A DNA stretch of 64,000 nucleotides from an uncultured Bacteroidia bacterium (GCA_902785785.1 CADAAA010000001.1:62001-126000), one strand, 5' to 3'. Shown: positions 42,280 to 51,457, counted from the first letter of the stretch. Notes: generated from the letters alone by a model not told the origin. A program made the numbers and translations.

Positions 42280-43209
42280 TTATCTTTTCCTTTTATTTGC
42301 ACGTAAACCTTGACGGAGAGACCGTTCAAGGTTGCGTGGCACTTTAATGATACCAACCACGAAGTCTTCAGGAACGAAGCCGAAATATCGGCAGTCTCTT
42401 GAGTCCACGAGATTGTCTCCCACGAAGAAACAATAGTTTTCACGGAAAGAGTATTGACTGACCTGACGGCCATTAAAAAGCGTCCGGCCATCTGTCCAAA
42501 CAGGACGTACACCCACTTCATATTCAATGACCTTGGCGTAATGTGCGGTATTGATGCTGTCCAATACGATTGTCATTCCTTTGGTAGGTACGACTATTGG
42601 GCCGAAGTCTTTTATCGTCCAATTCTGTTGTTCTTCGGCAAAATATCCGGCATCAAGTACCCAGTTTTTACGTAGAGTCGAATCGGGAAGCAAGCGAAGC
42701 TGGTTTTCTCTCTCCTCTGGTATTCCGGTTAGTTGATTCCCTGAACTATAGTAATGACTATTCATAGTACCAATCGTGTCTCCCGGAGCACCAAGGCAAC
42801 GCTTGGCATAGACATAGTTTATCTCAAATGTGATACGATCTTGTCTGTTCCATCCTTCCGGGCTGTTGAAGACCGCAATGTCTCCTGTGCGTATCTTCCT
42901 AAAGCCAGGGAGACGCCTGCATTTAAGTGGTTCCCCTTTATTGAAATTGAATGAAGTATAGATCCGAGGCCCCATAATATACTTTCGAACCCATATGGCC
43001 TGCCCTGTTATCAGTGTGGGATACATTGATCCCCCCTTGACTATGAATCTGTCACTGATGAACACTCTCCGGCCAAAGTGCAGAAATGGAATCGCCACTG
43101 CTGCAATCATAACCCATATTGCGACCGTAACGACCATCTCCATCCTTTTGGACCGAAACGGCTCGTCCAGCTTCTGCCACCAGATCTTCCATTTATTGTT
43201 TTCTTCCAT
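42280..43209 (-). CDS. Signal peptidase I (S26), envelope operon
   Basis: 309 residues, a type I signal peptidase anchored by one transmembrane helix (MVVTVAIWVMIAAVAIPFL). The catalytic Ser is in KGGSMYPTL, the general-base Lys in YVYAKRCLGAPGDTI and box E in VGDNLVDSRDCRYFGFVPEDFVVG. It is not the housekeeping position and lies in an operon with an O-antigen-ligase-like protein, a CBM9-like lipoprotein and a transglutaminase-like protein, suggesting a dedicated substrate. The start is the ATG 3 bases after the upstream stop. Confidence 0.9.
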   Translation of the reverse strand: MEENNKWKIWWQKLDEPFRSKRMEMVVTVAIWVMIAAVAIPFLHFGRRVFISDRFIVKGGSMYPTLITGQAIWVRKYIMGPRIYTSFNFNKGEPLKCRRLPGFRKIRTGDIAVFNSPEGWNRQDRITFEINYVYAKRCLGAPGDTIGTMNSHYYSSGNQLTGIPEERENQLRLLPDSTLRKNWVLDAGYFAEEQQNWTIKDFGPIVVPTKGMTIVLDSINTAHYAKVIEYEVGVRPVWTDGRTLFNGRQVSQYSFRENYCFFVGDNLVDSRDCRYFGFVPEDFVVGIIKVPRNLERSLRQGLRANKRKR

Positions 43210-43211
43210 TT

Positions 43212-44765
43212 TCAATCACCTGGTTTAAGAGTAAAGGATATCAATGAGTCGCAAACAACCTTGGCTTCGTCGTGAAGGCGCTGCATAGTGAGATTTCGCG
43301 GATTGACTGGAATGTCAAGCAGAACCCTAGCGGTCTGAAGCGCCTGCGTGTCCTGCCCAGCTGCCATCTGAAGTCGCATCAGACGCATCAGTGGATATAG
43401 ACGACCAGGCGTCATATAGTGTGCTTTGAGATATGCTGAGCGCGCTCCTTCATAGTCACTCATAGCCTCAAGGTCCCTGCCGACAATGATATCAAACATC
43501 GGGTCAGATGACAGAAGTGCACCTCTGTCAAGTATTTCCCGACTCTCCGCGTAGCGACCAGCCTGAAAGAGCGAGTGCCCTTCATCGTATAGAGCCCTGT
43601 AGTTTACTGAGTGCTGCAGTTCGGAGCCAGGCAACATCTTTGCGACGAGTATTCCTCCCAAGCATAGTGACAGCCCGAGGGTGGTTGCCATTATTAGTTC
43701 TGCCATATGAGTAGGATGTTCACCCTTTCCGACTGATGCCAGAAATAGTATAGAAAATACGCATAACTGTTTAACGGATAATGGATAAGAAGCACAAGCA
43801 AATATGCACCAGCATAATAATCCCGCTGCCATTGGACTTCTCCTTCTATGTAGTTTCACAATGCCTGCTATCATAACTGCCAGAGCTAAAGATAACCCAG
43901 GAAGGCCGGTCTCCATTCCTATTCCCATAAACTCGTTGAATGCATACTCCGGACTTCCGGCAGCCTTGACACGAGTCTGGAGGATCGGAGGAAGACTGCT
44001 GAAACTATCTTCGGGGCTATTCAGTTTTTTTCGGAAATAGGCTTCCTGGGCATCTCCATAGGCCCCAAGGTGAAAGCCTGGTCCCGCTCCGAAGATAGGA
44101 TGCGAGGCTATAGCGCGCGCTTCGATATCCCAGATATGCAGCCGTCCGACTGCCGACTCTTTCTTCATCAAGAATGCTCCGCCCAGCAAGAACATAAGCA
44201 ATATACAGGTCAGAGGCAGTATATAAAAGTGCCTCTTTACCCAATTGCAGAATCTCCCTTCCCACGTTATGGCCAGCAGAACGGAGGCTCCAAGCCCAAG
44301 CCAGGCGGCCCTGCTCATAGATGCAGGTAATACAAGGAATCCAAAAGCCAAAGCCACGGCTGCCAGGTAATTCTTTTTGTTCCGGACAATCTCTGCAAAA
44401 GCAACCGCCATCGTACAAGCGATGAAACCACCATACGGCCCCGGGTTGGAGAAATGACCGGTCAGGGAATACAACGTGTGATTCGAGATTCCGCGTCCAA
44501 GAACCTGCCACAGTCCGCAGCCCGCCTCGACAATGCCCCATACACATATACCGGAAATGATGATAGTTTCACTTTGTTTAGGGAATGAAGAGAACAACAG
44601 CCTTAGCCCGATGTATCCCATAACATATGGTGATACCCGCTCCATCAGGGCCAGCCCGGCATTGTTATGCCCGGAGATAACCCAGCATATGAAATACCAC
44701 AATGCCAACACAGACAGCAGGATCTCAATGATGGGCAGGGAAGAGACTATGGAGCGTGCCTTCAT
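43212..44765 (-). CDS. O-antigen-ligase/polymerase-like membrane protein with TPR tail
   Basis: 517 residues. The first about 400 residues hold at least ten hydrophobic helices and WaaL/Wzy-like motifs: SNPGPYGGFIACTMAVAF, SRAAWLGLGASVLL and HPIFGAGPGFHLGAYGDAQ, the last being the large periplasmic loop signature. The last about 110 residues look like tetratricopeptide repeats (LFQAGRYAESREILDRGALL, LEAMSDYEGARSAYLKAH). The gene overlaps the CBM9-like lipoprotein gene by four bases. Such proteins link sugar polymers, but the substrate here is unknown. Confidence 0.82.
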   Translation of the reverse strand: MKARSIVSSLPIIEILLSVLALWYFICWVISGHNNAGLALMERVSPYVMGYIGLRLLFSSFPKQSETIIISGICVWGIVEAGCGLWQVLGRGISNHTLYSLTGHFSNPGPYGGFIACTMAVAFAEIVRNKKNYLAAVALAFGFLVLPASMSRAAWLGLGASVLLAITWEGRFCNWVKRHFYILPLTCILLMFLLGGAFLMKKESAVGRLHIWDIEARAIASHPIFGAGPGFHLGAYGDAQEAYFRKKLNSPEDSFSSLPPILQTRVKAAGSPEYAFNEFMGIGMETGLPGLSLALAVMIAGIVKLHRRRSPMAAGLLCWCIFACASYPLSVKQLCVFSILFLASVGKGEHPTHMAELIMATTLGLSLCLGGILVAKMLPGSELQHSVNYRALYDEGHSLFQAGRYAESREILDRGALLSSDPMFDIIVGRDLEAMSDYEGARSAYLKAHYMTPGRLYPLMRLMRLQMAAGQDTQALQTARVLLDIPVNPRNLTMQRLHDEAKVVCDSLISFTLKPGD

Positions 44766-45799
44766 TTCTCCAGATCGTATAGTTTTATGCCGCTGAAAGG
44801 ATCATCTGGCGGTACATCATCCCAATGCCCTGCAGCGTGATTCTCGTCAGTAGTATATCGCACAGTGTATTTGCCTGGAACCAGGACAAGAGTATCTTCT
44901 TGCCTCCTGTTCTTAAGCGCACCTCCTGCGTGTATCGAATTGTCGAAGTGCATTTCCCATATAACTTGATCCTTTTCATCGACGATGGACCCGCGGTCAA
45001 AGAAGAAGGCCGCCTGTCTTTTGACATCATCTTCCACCTCTATGAGCAGGTAAAGGTATGTCTCGTCCCACAAGATTCTGAACCATTCGGACAAATCGGA
45101 AGCATCTCTGACTTCACCGATAATTACGTGAGTGGCAGCATATCTCTCAACTTCAGACCAACACTCATCAATGTTCCCGTCAATGACAGGGACGACTATC
45201 GTCCTTTTGCCGGCCAGGGGAAAGTCTCCGAACTCGGACCAATTCTTATACAGGTCAGCATCAGTCCCGCTCCAGGCAATCTGGGACTTGCGGCTCTCGG
45301 CATCATTGTCTATGGCGCTGATGTCCAAGCGCAGTATCATATCTTCATCAGGCTTGCCGGACAATCCAAGGGTTTCCCAAGGGAAAGCGATTTCAAAGAC
45401 ATATCTGGTAGGAGAGGGGTCCCCTTGGGCGAACTCCACTCCATCCATAACGACATTGTTGCCTTCTACTTTCCTCGATCCCCATACGAAGCGGTATTGA
45501 CGGCAGACTGTCCCAAGGTCAATGAAGAACTCAATGCAATCATTCAAGAACGAATCGATGAAGCCAGGCACAAGGCTGAATGATGTTCCTTCTCCTTGGC
45601 CTACTATTCGAACAGTTGTCTCTTCATTCAGAAGAAATGTCCGGGATAATTCCTGATTGTTGTCAGAGGCAAGAACTGTCACCAGACAATCAGGGTCGTC
45701 AGGAAGCGGTATTTCTTCCGGCAAGTGTACGCGCACCCGCGCACACGATATAAGACAAACAGCAGAAACTATCCATACTGGAAGTGTCCTCAATACCAT
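44762..45799 (-). CDS. CBM9-like lipoprotein
   Basis: 345 residues with signal peptide and lipobox VCLISCARV. Two beta-sandwich segments resemble carbohydrate-binding family 9-like modules: FEIAFPWETLGLSGKPD in the first and IDGNIDECWSEVERY with LYLLIEVEDDVK in the second. The C-terminus (YTTDENHAAGHWDDVP) is acidic. Probably a surface or periplasmic carbohydrate-binding protein. It overlaps the transglutaminase-like gene by ten bases and the O-antigen-ligase-like gene by four, so the operon is tightly coupled. Confidence 0.72.
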   Translation of the reverse strand: MVLRTLPVWIVSAVCLISCARVRVHLPEEIPLPDDPDCLVTVLASDNNQELSRTFLLNEETTVRIVGQGEGTSFSLVPGFIDSFLNDCIEFFIDLGTVCRQYRFVWGSRKVEGNNVVMDGVEFAQGDPSPTRYVFEIAFPWETLGLSGKPDEDMILRLDISAIDNDAESRKSQIAWSGTDADLYKNWSEFGDFPLAGKRTIVVPVIDGNIDECWSEVERYAATHVIIGEVRDASDLSEWFRILWDETYLYLLIEVEDDVKRQAAFFFDRGSIVDEKDQVIWEMHFDNSIHAGGALKNRRQEDTLVLVPGKYTVRYTTDENHAAGHWDDVPPDDPFSGIKLYDLEK

Positions 45800-47157
45800 A
45801 TCTGCCTCCCTTTTTCAAATGTGAAGATGCGCTCCTGTACGCCTTTGTCCAGGTTACGGAGCCACAAAAGAGCACCTACCGGCACGCGATGATACGTGAG
45901 TACCGTATCCTTGGCTTCCTGCATTCCCAGTGAAACCCAGTGTCCTTTCCAGACGAAAAGCTCGTAATGTTCGCCTGGAAAAATCGCATTGCTTTTGTCT
46001 TCAGGATATTTGGCGGTCAAGCGCACTGTATGCCGCCTTAAGCGTGGACGGAATACTTTCAGTCTGCCGTTGCGCTCTATGACCAGGGGCCACCATAGGG
46101 CTCGGCTCATACCTTTGTCCGTAATAGCCGGCAGGAAAGCCACACCTCTGGCCAAATCCTTGAATTCAGCATAACCACCCTTCCAGGATCCTTCGCACAC
46201 GCTCCGCCAATTGGCGTTGTCAAAGACCATCATTTCCGCCTTTCCCAAGTGTTTTACCCATCTGCGTATGGAGATATCAGCCGTAGGTATGTATTCGGCG
46301 GTAACATCTATGCTTGAGGCGCTCATATAGTCTTTTCTGAAAACCTTCGGCCTTTTCCGTAGCATCCGTCCCATCCCTATGAACTCCAGTTTGTGTTTAC
46401 CTGGGTCCGTCTCCGGTGCGTTGAAAGATATCAATCTCCCATCTTCGTATAGGGCGTCCCAACTGTGGCGGTCACTTCGGTTTCCCCATTGGGGGACATA
46501 GTCATAGACCGCGCACACGCCAAGCGCCCTCAATGGATATAATATCATCAGGGATGCTCCCTGACAGGATCCTTCTTTCACTTCCTTTGCCTTCATGTAG
46601 CCAGCATCTGAAGGATAATTATACCCCAAATGAATAGTATACCACTGGCGAACAGAGGCATCCACCCAGCGGCAAATCTCCGACGGAGATGTATTTTCGT
46701 CCGCACGTTCCAATACCCACGAATACTCATTCCAGACTTCATCCCTCCATCGCTCCGGTGCTTCATTTCCCATCTTATAAGGAAGAAGATACCGGCAAAA
46801 GTCCTCGAAGGAGATCTTCCTGGCCCAGGGCAAATCCCAGGCTTTGAAAGCATACTCGATGTTCTCTGCAAGGTAGTCAGCATCGATCACGTCCACGTCC
46901 ATTACCTTTACTCTGGCTCCGGACTGTTCCAATTGCTTGGGGTCATAATGCCACTGATTGGACAGGCCTGAAAGCAGGTAATCTGCAGCCCTTAATTTCA
47001 AGCTATCTTCCGGCGCAGAGTATTTCTCTCTCAGTTGGATTTCGATCCCGGCAATAACGTCCGTATCCCTACCTGATACTCCAGCACAGAGTGTCAAGAA
47101 AACAATCACCACGGACAAAGGGCGCGAGTATAACCTAATCGATTTTGTTATTTTCAC
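45790..47157 (-). CDS. Exported transglutaminase-like protein
   Basis: 455 residues with a signal peptide (LYSRPLSVVIVFLTLCAGVSG). Around residues 190-250 is a transglutaminase-like (papain-fold) triad: Cys in EGSCQGASL, His in DRHSWDALY and Asp in FNAPETDPGK. The rest is a helical N-terminal region and a beta-rich C-terminal half (KVFRPRLRRHTVRLTAKYPEDK). Such domains act as proteases, amidases or cross-linkers. It starts the envelope operon; a decayed paralogue is at 41640-41812. Confidence 0.85.
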   Translation of the reverse strand: MKITKSIRLYSRPLSVVIVFLTLCAGVSGRDTDVIAGIEIQLREKYSAPEDSLKLRAADYLLSGLSNQWHYDPKQLEQSGARVKVMDVDVIDADYLAENIEYAFKAWDLPWARKISFEDFCRYLLPYKMGNEAPERWRDEVWNEYSWVLERADENTSPSEICRWVDASVRQWYTIHLGYNYPSDAGYMKAKEVKEGSCQGASLMILYPLRALGVCAVYDYVPQWGNRSDRHSWDALYEDGRLISFNAPETDPGKHKLEFIGMGRMLRKRPKVFRKDYMSASSIDVTAEYIPTADISIRRWVKHLGKAEMMVFDNANWRSVCEGSWKGGYAEFKDLARGVAFLPAITDKGMSRALWWPLVIERNGRLKVFRPRLRRHTVRLTAKYPEDKSNAIFPGEHYELFVWKGHWVSLGMQEAKDTVLTYHRVPVGALLWLRNLDKGVQERIFTFEKGRQIWY

Positions 47158-47182
47158 CTGTATGATATCGGATTTGATGTTT

Positions 47183-47456
47183 TTATTCTATCTCTTTCAA
47201 CAAACCGTCCAGTTTTATAGTTGCAATTCTTTCAGAGGCTTGATCCATATAATAAATAACGTCATATTCAGGAACGATACAGAACGTTGTCACAGGAAAT
47301 GGAAGATTTATCTTCATAAGAGGATGGCCGTCCCAGTCAAAAAATAGTAGGGACGGATTCTGTGTATTCTACGGTCTTGAACGAAAGTATTCCCTGCCTG
47401 TGGCACGCGCTTAAAAGTATTGCACAGAACAGTATGGGGAAAAGTGATCTCCTCAT
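47183..47456 (-). pseudogene. Internally deleted 6-bladed propeller lipoprotein
   Basis: The minus strand begins with a good lipoprotein start, MRRSLFPILFCAILLSACHR, and continues to SVPTIF then TGA. One base out of frame after a run of six T, the sequence goes on as FDWDGHPLMKINLP... and ends VIYYMDQASERIATIKL then TAA, matching the last blade of the propeller family. Roughly 250 central residues are missing. It lies 8 bases after the intact propeller gene at 47464. Confidence 0.75.
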
Positions 47457-47463
47457 TACTGTG

Positions 47464-48561
47464 TTATAATTGGTAAATAACTATTTTAGCATTTGGATAG
47501 CTTGTAACGCAGAATAGTTTGTTTTCTTCCAGCCAAATTGAACTAACTTCCGTATCTAATAAGTAACGCTCTATGGGGCGTCCCAACCAGTCATAGACGA
47601 GCAAATGCTTACAGACATAAGAAGGAGATTCTTTATCTCCAACTTTTTTTCCCGAATACAAAAGATAAATATTCTTATTGTCAACACAGACATCCCAATA
47701 ACCTCTTATGCTCTCAGGCTTCCAAGAAATAGCGGCATTTCCCATAGAAGAGCCTGGGGACCAGGCTCCAGGGTCGCGATTGACGATGTATCGATACTTC
47801 TCCTCGAGAGTGGTTTTATCTATTTGGAAGATGCTAAAGGCTGCGACTGGGCAAAAAGCGCAAATCGCTTTATTCCCATCAGGATGAACTCCAAATACAG
47901 ATGAAACGTGAAAAGAATGCTTTACGTCATCGCGTTCCATCTGTGACACAACATCGTAGTCCAAGTAATCACCCCCAGACAAATAGTTATAGCAGCTATC
48001 CGTTAAACAAAACCAGGAATCTTCCGGAAATATCCCCGTTGAAATGAACCTATTATTGTCAATTTGATGTAAAACAAAAGGGCGGAGTGGCTTTCCGTCT
48101 TCCCGTGAGGTGTTAAAACGGTATACTACATTTGGGATGGTTATCCTATTTGCGATTGTTTCATCAATATCAAGTGAAAGGTAACGTTGTGTGGAGATGT
48201 CATACAAGTACATTGTATTATCAATTATCTGGAATGAGCTTCCGGTCGTTACTTCACCCGGACCGCGTCCTTTCCTAAAACAATTAATAATCTCATCTGT
48301 GGATAAAGACAGTATATCAACAATATTATTCCCTTGTCCCTTTTCAATCAAATAATACTCCCCATATTTAATTAATGAAACCGGCATTAATATACCGTAG
48401 CGTTCAAGATCTATTGACCGAATAGGCGTAAGAACTTCAGGCACTCCTATGAATTCGTCCAAAACAAGATCGCCTGTAGTCGTAGATCCTGAACAACCCT
48501 GCAAGGCTAATAAGGAAATCATTATTAGCCCTGCAAGGGAAATACTGTATAGACCTCTCAT
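47464..48561 (-). CDS. 6-bladed beta-propeller lipoprotein, module 2b
   Basis: 365 residues, lipobox LALQGCSGS, then a propeller with the RKGRGPGEVTTGSSF blade motif. The blades alternate with aromatic and acidic segments (IYLLYSGKKVGDKESPSYVC). Part of a minus-strand module with a degenerate NVEALA gene upstream and an internally deleted paralogue downstream. Role unknown; propellers of this family are generally exported binding proteins. Confidence 0.82.
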   Translation of the reverse strand: MRGLYSISLAGLIMISLLALQGCSGSTTTGDLVLDEFIGVPEVLTPIRSIDLERYGILMPVSLIKYGEYYLIEKGQGNNIVDILSLSTDEIINCFRKGRGPGEVTTGSSFQIIDNTMYLYDISTQRYLSLDIDETIANRITIPNVVYRFNTSREDGKPLRPFVLHQIDNNRFISTGIFPEDSWFCLTDSCYNYLSGGDYLDYDVVSQMERDDVKHSFHVSSVFGVHPDGNKAICAFCPVAAFSIFQIDKTTLEEKYRYIVNRDPGAWSPGSSMGNAAISWKPESIRGYWDVCVDNKNIYLLYSGKKVGDKESPSYVCKHLLVYDWLGRPIERYLLDTEVSSIWLEENKLFCVTSYPNAKIVIYQL

Positions 48562-48589
48562 CGTTCAAAGATATGGATGCAAATACCAA

Positions 48590-48853
48590 TTACTGCCAGG
48601 GGCCAATTATTGGATCAAACACCAGCGTTCCCGGGTATTCTTCATAAGGGTCATAGTATATGCACCAACTATTAAGATCATACGCACAGACACCTCCGAT
48701 TCCAATTCTTGATTCTCCATCCAACAGCGCCTCGAGGTTTGTAACAATGAAAGATGATGAATTCTGTTTCGAAGCACAGTAAGTAGTAAAGATTGCTCCC
48801 GTGGACAATAGTATTGCAACAAATACAAGTAAAGGAGTCTTTTTTTTATAAAT
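48590..48853 (-). CDS. NVEALA-like peptide with unclear start codon
   Basis: The frame contains the motif VTNLEALLDGES (a Leu variant of NVEAL) and a C-terminal part with several Cys and Tyr residues (CAYDLNSWCIYYDPYEE). A hydrophobic signal-like segment (KKKTPLLVFVAILLSTG) lies upstream, but no ATG or GTG precedes it: the frame opens at TAA and the first plausible codons are ATT at 48853 or TTG at 48808. Start-codon loss or a change in the A8 run at 48841 is the likely cause, so this may be a dead copy. Confidence 0.55.
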   Translation of the reverse strand: MYKKKTPLLVFVAILLSTGAIFTTYCASKQNSSSFIVTNLEALLDGESRIGIGGVCAYDLNSWCIYYDPYEEYPGTLVFDPIIGPWQ

Positions 48854-48929
48854 GCTGGTTATTTAAAGGTTTAACACTAATGATTGTTCTAATTTTAAGT
48901 ATTAATTATGCGTGTAGTATTTGATATCT

Positions 48930-49052
48930 CTATATCCCGAGTGTTTTATTGAACAAATCCATTATTTTTTCATTGTAAACAGGGTCCCCGACAAGGATAA
49001 TCTCGTTGTTTTCATTTACCGTCACTGTATGGAACGTTAACTTGTCGGGAAT
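48930..49052 (-). pseudogene. C-terminal remnant of a thioredoxin-like lipoprotein
   Basis: Conceptual translation on the minus strand gives IPDKLTFHTVTVNENNEIIL, then VGDP and a helix ending KTLGI. The intact paralogues end with the same pattern (RIVFVGNP, RIVFIGDP). An in-frame TGA precedes the fragment and no upstream part remains. Confidence 0.65.
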
Positions 49053-49101
49053 TTGCCGTCAGCCAATTATTCAACATTGGCTTCGCACGTAAATGTTTGT
49101 C

Positions 49102-49647
49102 TCACCTGCGTTTGTCTATCTCCCGTCTATATAAATCAGCCAGTTTTGGGTTGTCTGCTGGGTTGCCACAAAGGATGATCTTCCCGTTATTGTCAACAAG
49201 CCATACCCTTAGAAAAGATTCTTTGGGGATAAACTTATTTGACTTTGCGAAGAGATTCTCCTTGTCAAGCATTACATATGCATTGGGGGTAAGTTTTGCC
49301 AAGGTAATCAAATCCTTGCCAGCAGAAGTCGGAAAGATAAAAACGATAGGTACACCAGAAATACTCTCTGAGATTCTGTCCGCCCAGTCAGGGACTTTTT
49401 CCATAATACAAGTCTGGCATTCATCTTTCTGGAAAAAGAAAACAACGGCAGCCCCACTCTCTACAAGAAGACCTGGGAAAACGTTTGGATGAATTGTCTC
49501 AGGAGTAATCTGGATAAGCTCAGGAAATGATGTAAGCGTTTGGCCGATAACCTCTTTCATCTTTTCTGCATGATTAGATTGGCACGAGACGATACAGGCC
49601 ACTATATTTAATAATATTACGCTTTTCAAGGATCTCTTCCTTCTCAT
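49102..49647 (-). CDS. Thioredoxin-like lipoprotein, module 2
   Basis: 181 residues, lipobox ACIVSCQS, then the thioredoxin-like core with the CxxC as CQTCIMEKVPDWADR and the ending FLRVWLVDNNGKIILCGNP. Paralogous to 32058-32609 and 55577-56146. It lies between the propeller gene at 49663-50802 and the decayed C-terminal remnant. An envelope disulfide exchange role is inferred from the CxxC and the cysteine-rich partners. Confidence 0.8.
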   Translation of the reverse strand: MRRKRSLKSVILLNIVACIVSCQSNHAEKMKEVIGQTLTSFPELIQITPETIHPNVFPGLLVESGAAVVFFFQKDECQTCIMEKVPDWADRISESISGVPIVFIFPTSAGKDLITLAKLTPNAYVMLDKENLFAKSNKFIPKESFLRVWLVDNNGKIILCGNPADNPKLADLYRREIDKRR

Positions 49648-49662
49648 TTCTATTTAGTTTGC

Positions 49663-50802
49663 TTAGAGTAGATTATAAACCAGAAGTGCAACGTCAGTGC
49701 CTTCTTCCTTCAAGGAGAGGAATGCATCACCCAGTTCTGTGCCAGCCTGAGGTGTCACTTCGCCAGCGGTGATAAGTGAAATATAGCTGCGTCCGTCCGA
49801 CCCTATAGGCTGAAGGCGGTCTATTCCTAGTTCAGGACAAGAGATCGCGTTGTAAACCTGCGCTGTACCATTTTTGACAATACAGCAATTCCTGTCCGGA
49901 AGGTTATGTGAACTAATGCCACTTCCAGTAATGTACCAGAAGCAAACAGCGTCATCTGACTTGGAGATAAAAATAGGCGCGACAGCCATTTTACCTCCTT
50001 GTAGCGTCATTGTTTCAAGGAGCATTTCTTCTTGTTTGTTATAATTCCTTTGGTTCCAAAAACGGCGGCCTAGAACATCAGGAACGAAAGCGATGCTTTG
50101 TAGATCTTCCAAGTATGTATTATAAGAGTAAAGGTCGAGCGTCGGACCAGTCACTCCAAAGAAAGTGGAATTCTTACCGTGAACAAATGAAAAGCCTTCA
50201 AATAGTTCTCCCTGTATCTCCTTCAAAGGAATTAGCACTTCGCAGCTATCATTGATTCCTTTTTGTACGATGATTGCAGCGTTAGTTCCTGTGGTTCTGT
50301 CACCTTCTCTGGCCATAATCAATCCTCCCCCGGGCAAAACTTCCATATCGTTGATATAAAAGTCAAGCGCTAATGAACGATTAAGACGGTAACTGGTTAA
50401 AGAATAAAACATTATGGTCTTTGCGTGACGATTATATATCACTAGTTCATCAGAATCTTCCAAATATGCAAAACACGAAATATCAATATACTCTTCTGGC
50501 CCTCGGCCAAGACGGTCAAACAATACCGCTTTGCCATCTTTATCAACGAACCATATCTGCCTCTGGCTATCATCATAAAGTATTATGTTGTCCCCATATT
50601 TTTTAATCCAGGTAATATTACCTATTACACGATCCGAAATAATGGGGACAATACGAGCTTGCCCGCCAATTTCAAACAGAGAAACTTCAGTCTCTTTGTT
50701 TAACTCAGCAATAACCACTTTTGCTCTTTTATCAATTTTATTACAAGAAACAGTCAGGAGAGCAATTGAAGCGATGACTAAACCGATAGCGTTTCTGAGC
50801 AT
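49663..50802 (-). CDS. 6-bladed beta-propeller lipoprotein, module 2a
   Basis: 379 residues from the ATG that gives a clean lipoprotein signal (MLRNAIGLVIASIALLTVSCNK). The blade motif is FDRLGRGPEEYIDIS; other blades include DDSQRQIWFVDKDGKAV and MEVLPGGGLIMAREGD. An in-frame start further upstream (50961) would run across the NVEALA stop and is unlikely. Downstream neighbour is the thioredoxin-like lipoprotein, upstream is NVEALA. Confidence 0.8.
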   Translation of the reverse strand: MLRNAIGLVIASIALLTVSCNKIDKRAKVVIAELNKETEVSLFEIGGQARIVPIISDRVIGNITWIKKYGDNIILYDDSQRQIWFVDKDGKAVLFDRLGRGPEEYIDISCFAYLEDSDELVIYNRHAKTIMFYSLTSYRLNRSLALDFYINDMEVLPGGGLIMAREGDRTTGTNAAIIVQKGINDSCEVLIPLKEIQGELFEGFSFVHGKNSTFFGVTGPTLDLYSYNTYLEDLQSIAFVPDVLGRRFWNQRNYNKQEEMLLETMTLQGGKMAVAPIFISKSDDAVCFWYITGSGISSHNLPDRNCCIVKNGTAQVYNAISCPELGIDRLQPIGSDGRSYISLITAGEVTPQAGTELGDAFLSLKEEGTDVALLVYNLL

Positions 50803-50860
50803 ATTATAGGAGAATGAGTAGAAGAACACCGAACTCATACCGAAGAAGGATGAAATCTTA

Positions 50861-51145
50861 TTATCCAAAGTTAATGTCTGGCAGTTCGGTTTTCTGTACT
50901 GTACAAGTCTCTCCTGGGTGCGCTTTACATCCTGCAACAAGCCATCTTTTTCTATAGTCAAAGATTATACAAAAGCTGTCTGTGCATTCTATGATAACTC
51001 CATTGGGGAGTTCTTCATACATAAGTGCTTCAACATTAGCAAGGAAAACACTGTCTTCTCCATTGGTTTTATTAGCTTTGCAAACAAGGATTGACACGAC
51101 AACTACCGTGATGGAAGCAAAAATGAGTAATAGTTTTCTTTTCAT
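50861..51145 (-). CDS. NVEALA-family exported peptide, module 2
   Basis: 94 residues: signal peptide (MKRKLLLIFASITVVVVSILVC), motif VFLANVEALMYEE and a C-terminal half with five Cys (IIECTDSFCIIFDY, GCKAHPGETC). The order NVEALA then propeller then thioredoxin-like is the same as in the plus-strand module at 54187-56146. Confidence 0.85.
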   Translation of the reverse strand: MKRKLLLIFASITVVVVSILVCKANKTNGEDSVFLANVEALMYEELPNGVIIECTDSFCIIFDYRKRWLVAGCKAHPGETCTVQKTELPDINFG

Positions 51146-51200
51146 ATGCTACTTGCGAAAATTAAAGATATTATTAAAGTATATAGACTTCATTAAACAA

Positions 51201-51444
51201 TTATATGACGGAATCGTTAGATATCGGATCACCCACTAAAATGATTTTGTTCCCAACATAGTTCTTCCTGCATTGTGAAGACCTGGCCGTTCTGGACGCA
51301 AAGTACTTTCTCCGTTAGAACAACTGTGCTTCCAATCACCTTTTTAAGAAGTTGCCGCGTAGTATGCTTTTCGGATAAAACGCACCCCGAAACCAGTATA
51401 CATGACATCATCGTCATAACGAGTATTCGAAAAAGCGATTGCAT
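51201..51444 (-). pseudogene. Internally deleted thioredoxin-like lipoprotein
   Basis: The minus strand starts like the family (MQSLFRILVMTMMSCILVSG then CVLSEKHTTRQLLKKVIGS) and runs on to VFTMQEELCWEQNHFSG. In another frame from the same point the DNA reads NKIILVGDPISNDSVI and stop, the C-terminal signature of the family. The central thioredoxin core is missing and the join is out of frame, as in the propeller remnant at 47183-47456. Confidence 0.7.
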
Positions 51445-51457
51445 CTTATAAATAATT

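Noticed and set aside
42180..42527. Frame overlapping the end of the signal peptidase gene
   Set aside because: Out of frame with the signal peptidase; no signature of its own.
49053..49101. Codons reading ANVE then stop near the thioredoxin remnant
   Set aside because: Too short to call an NVEALA remnant; may be chance.
51244..51262. Sequence resembling the hairpin arm of the hemW repeats
   Set aside because: Only a partial match (GAACAAAA with an imperfect partner) in a decayed gene; coincidence is likely.
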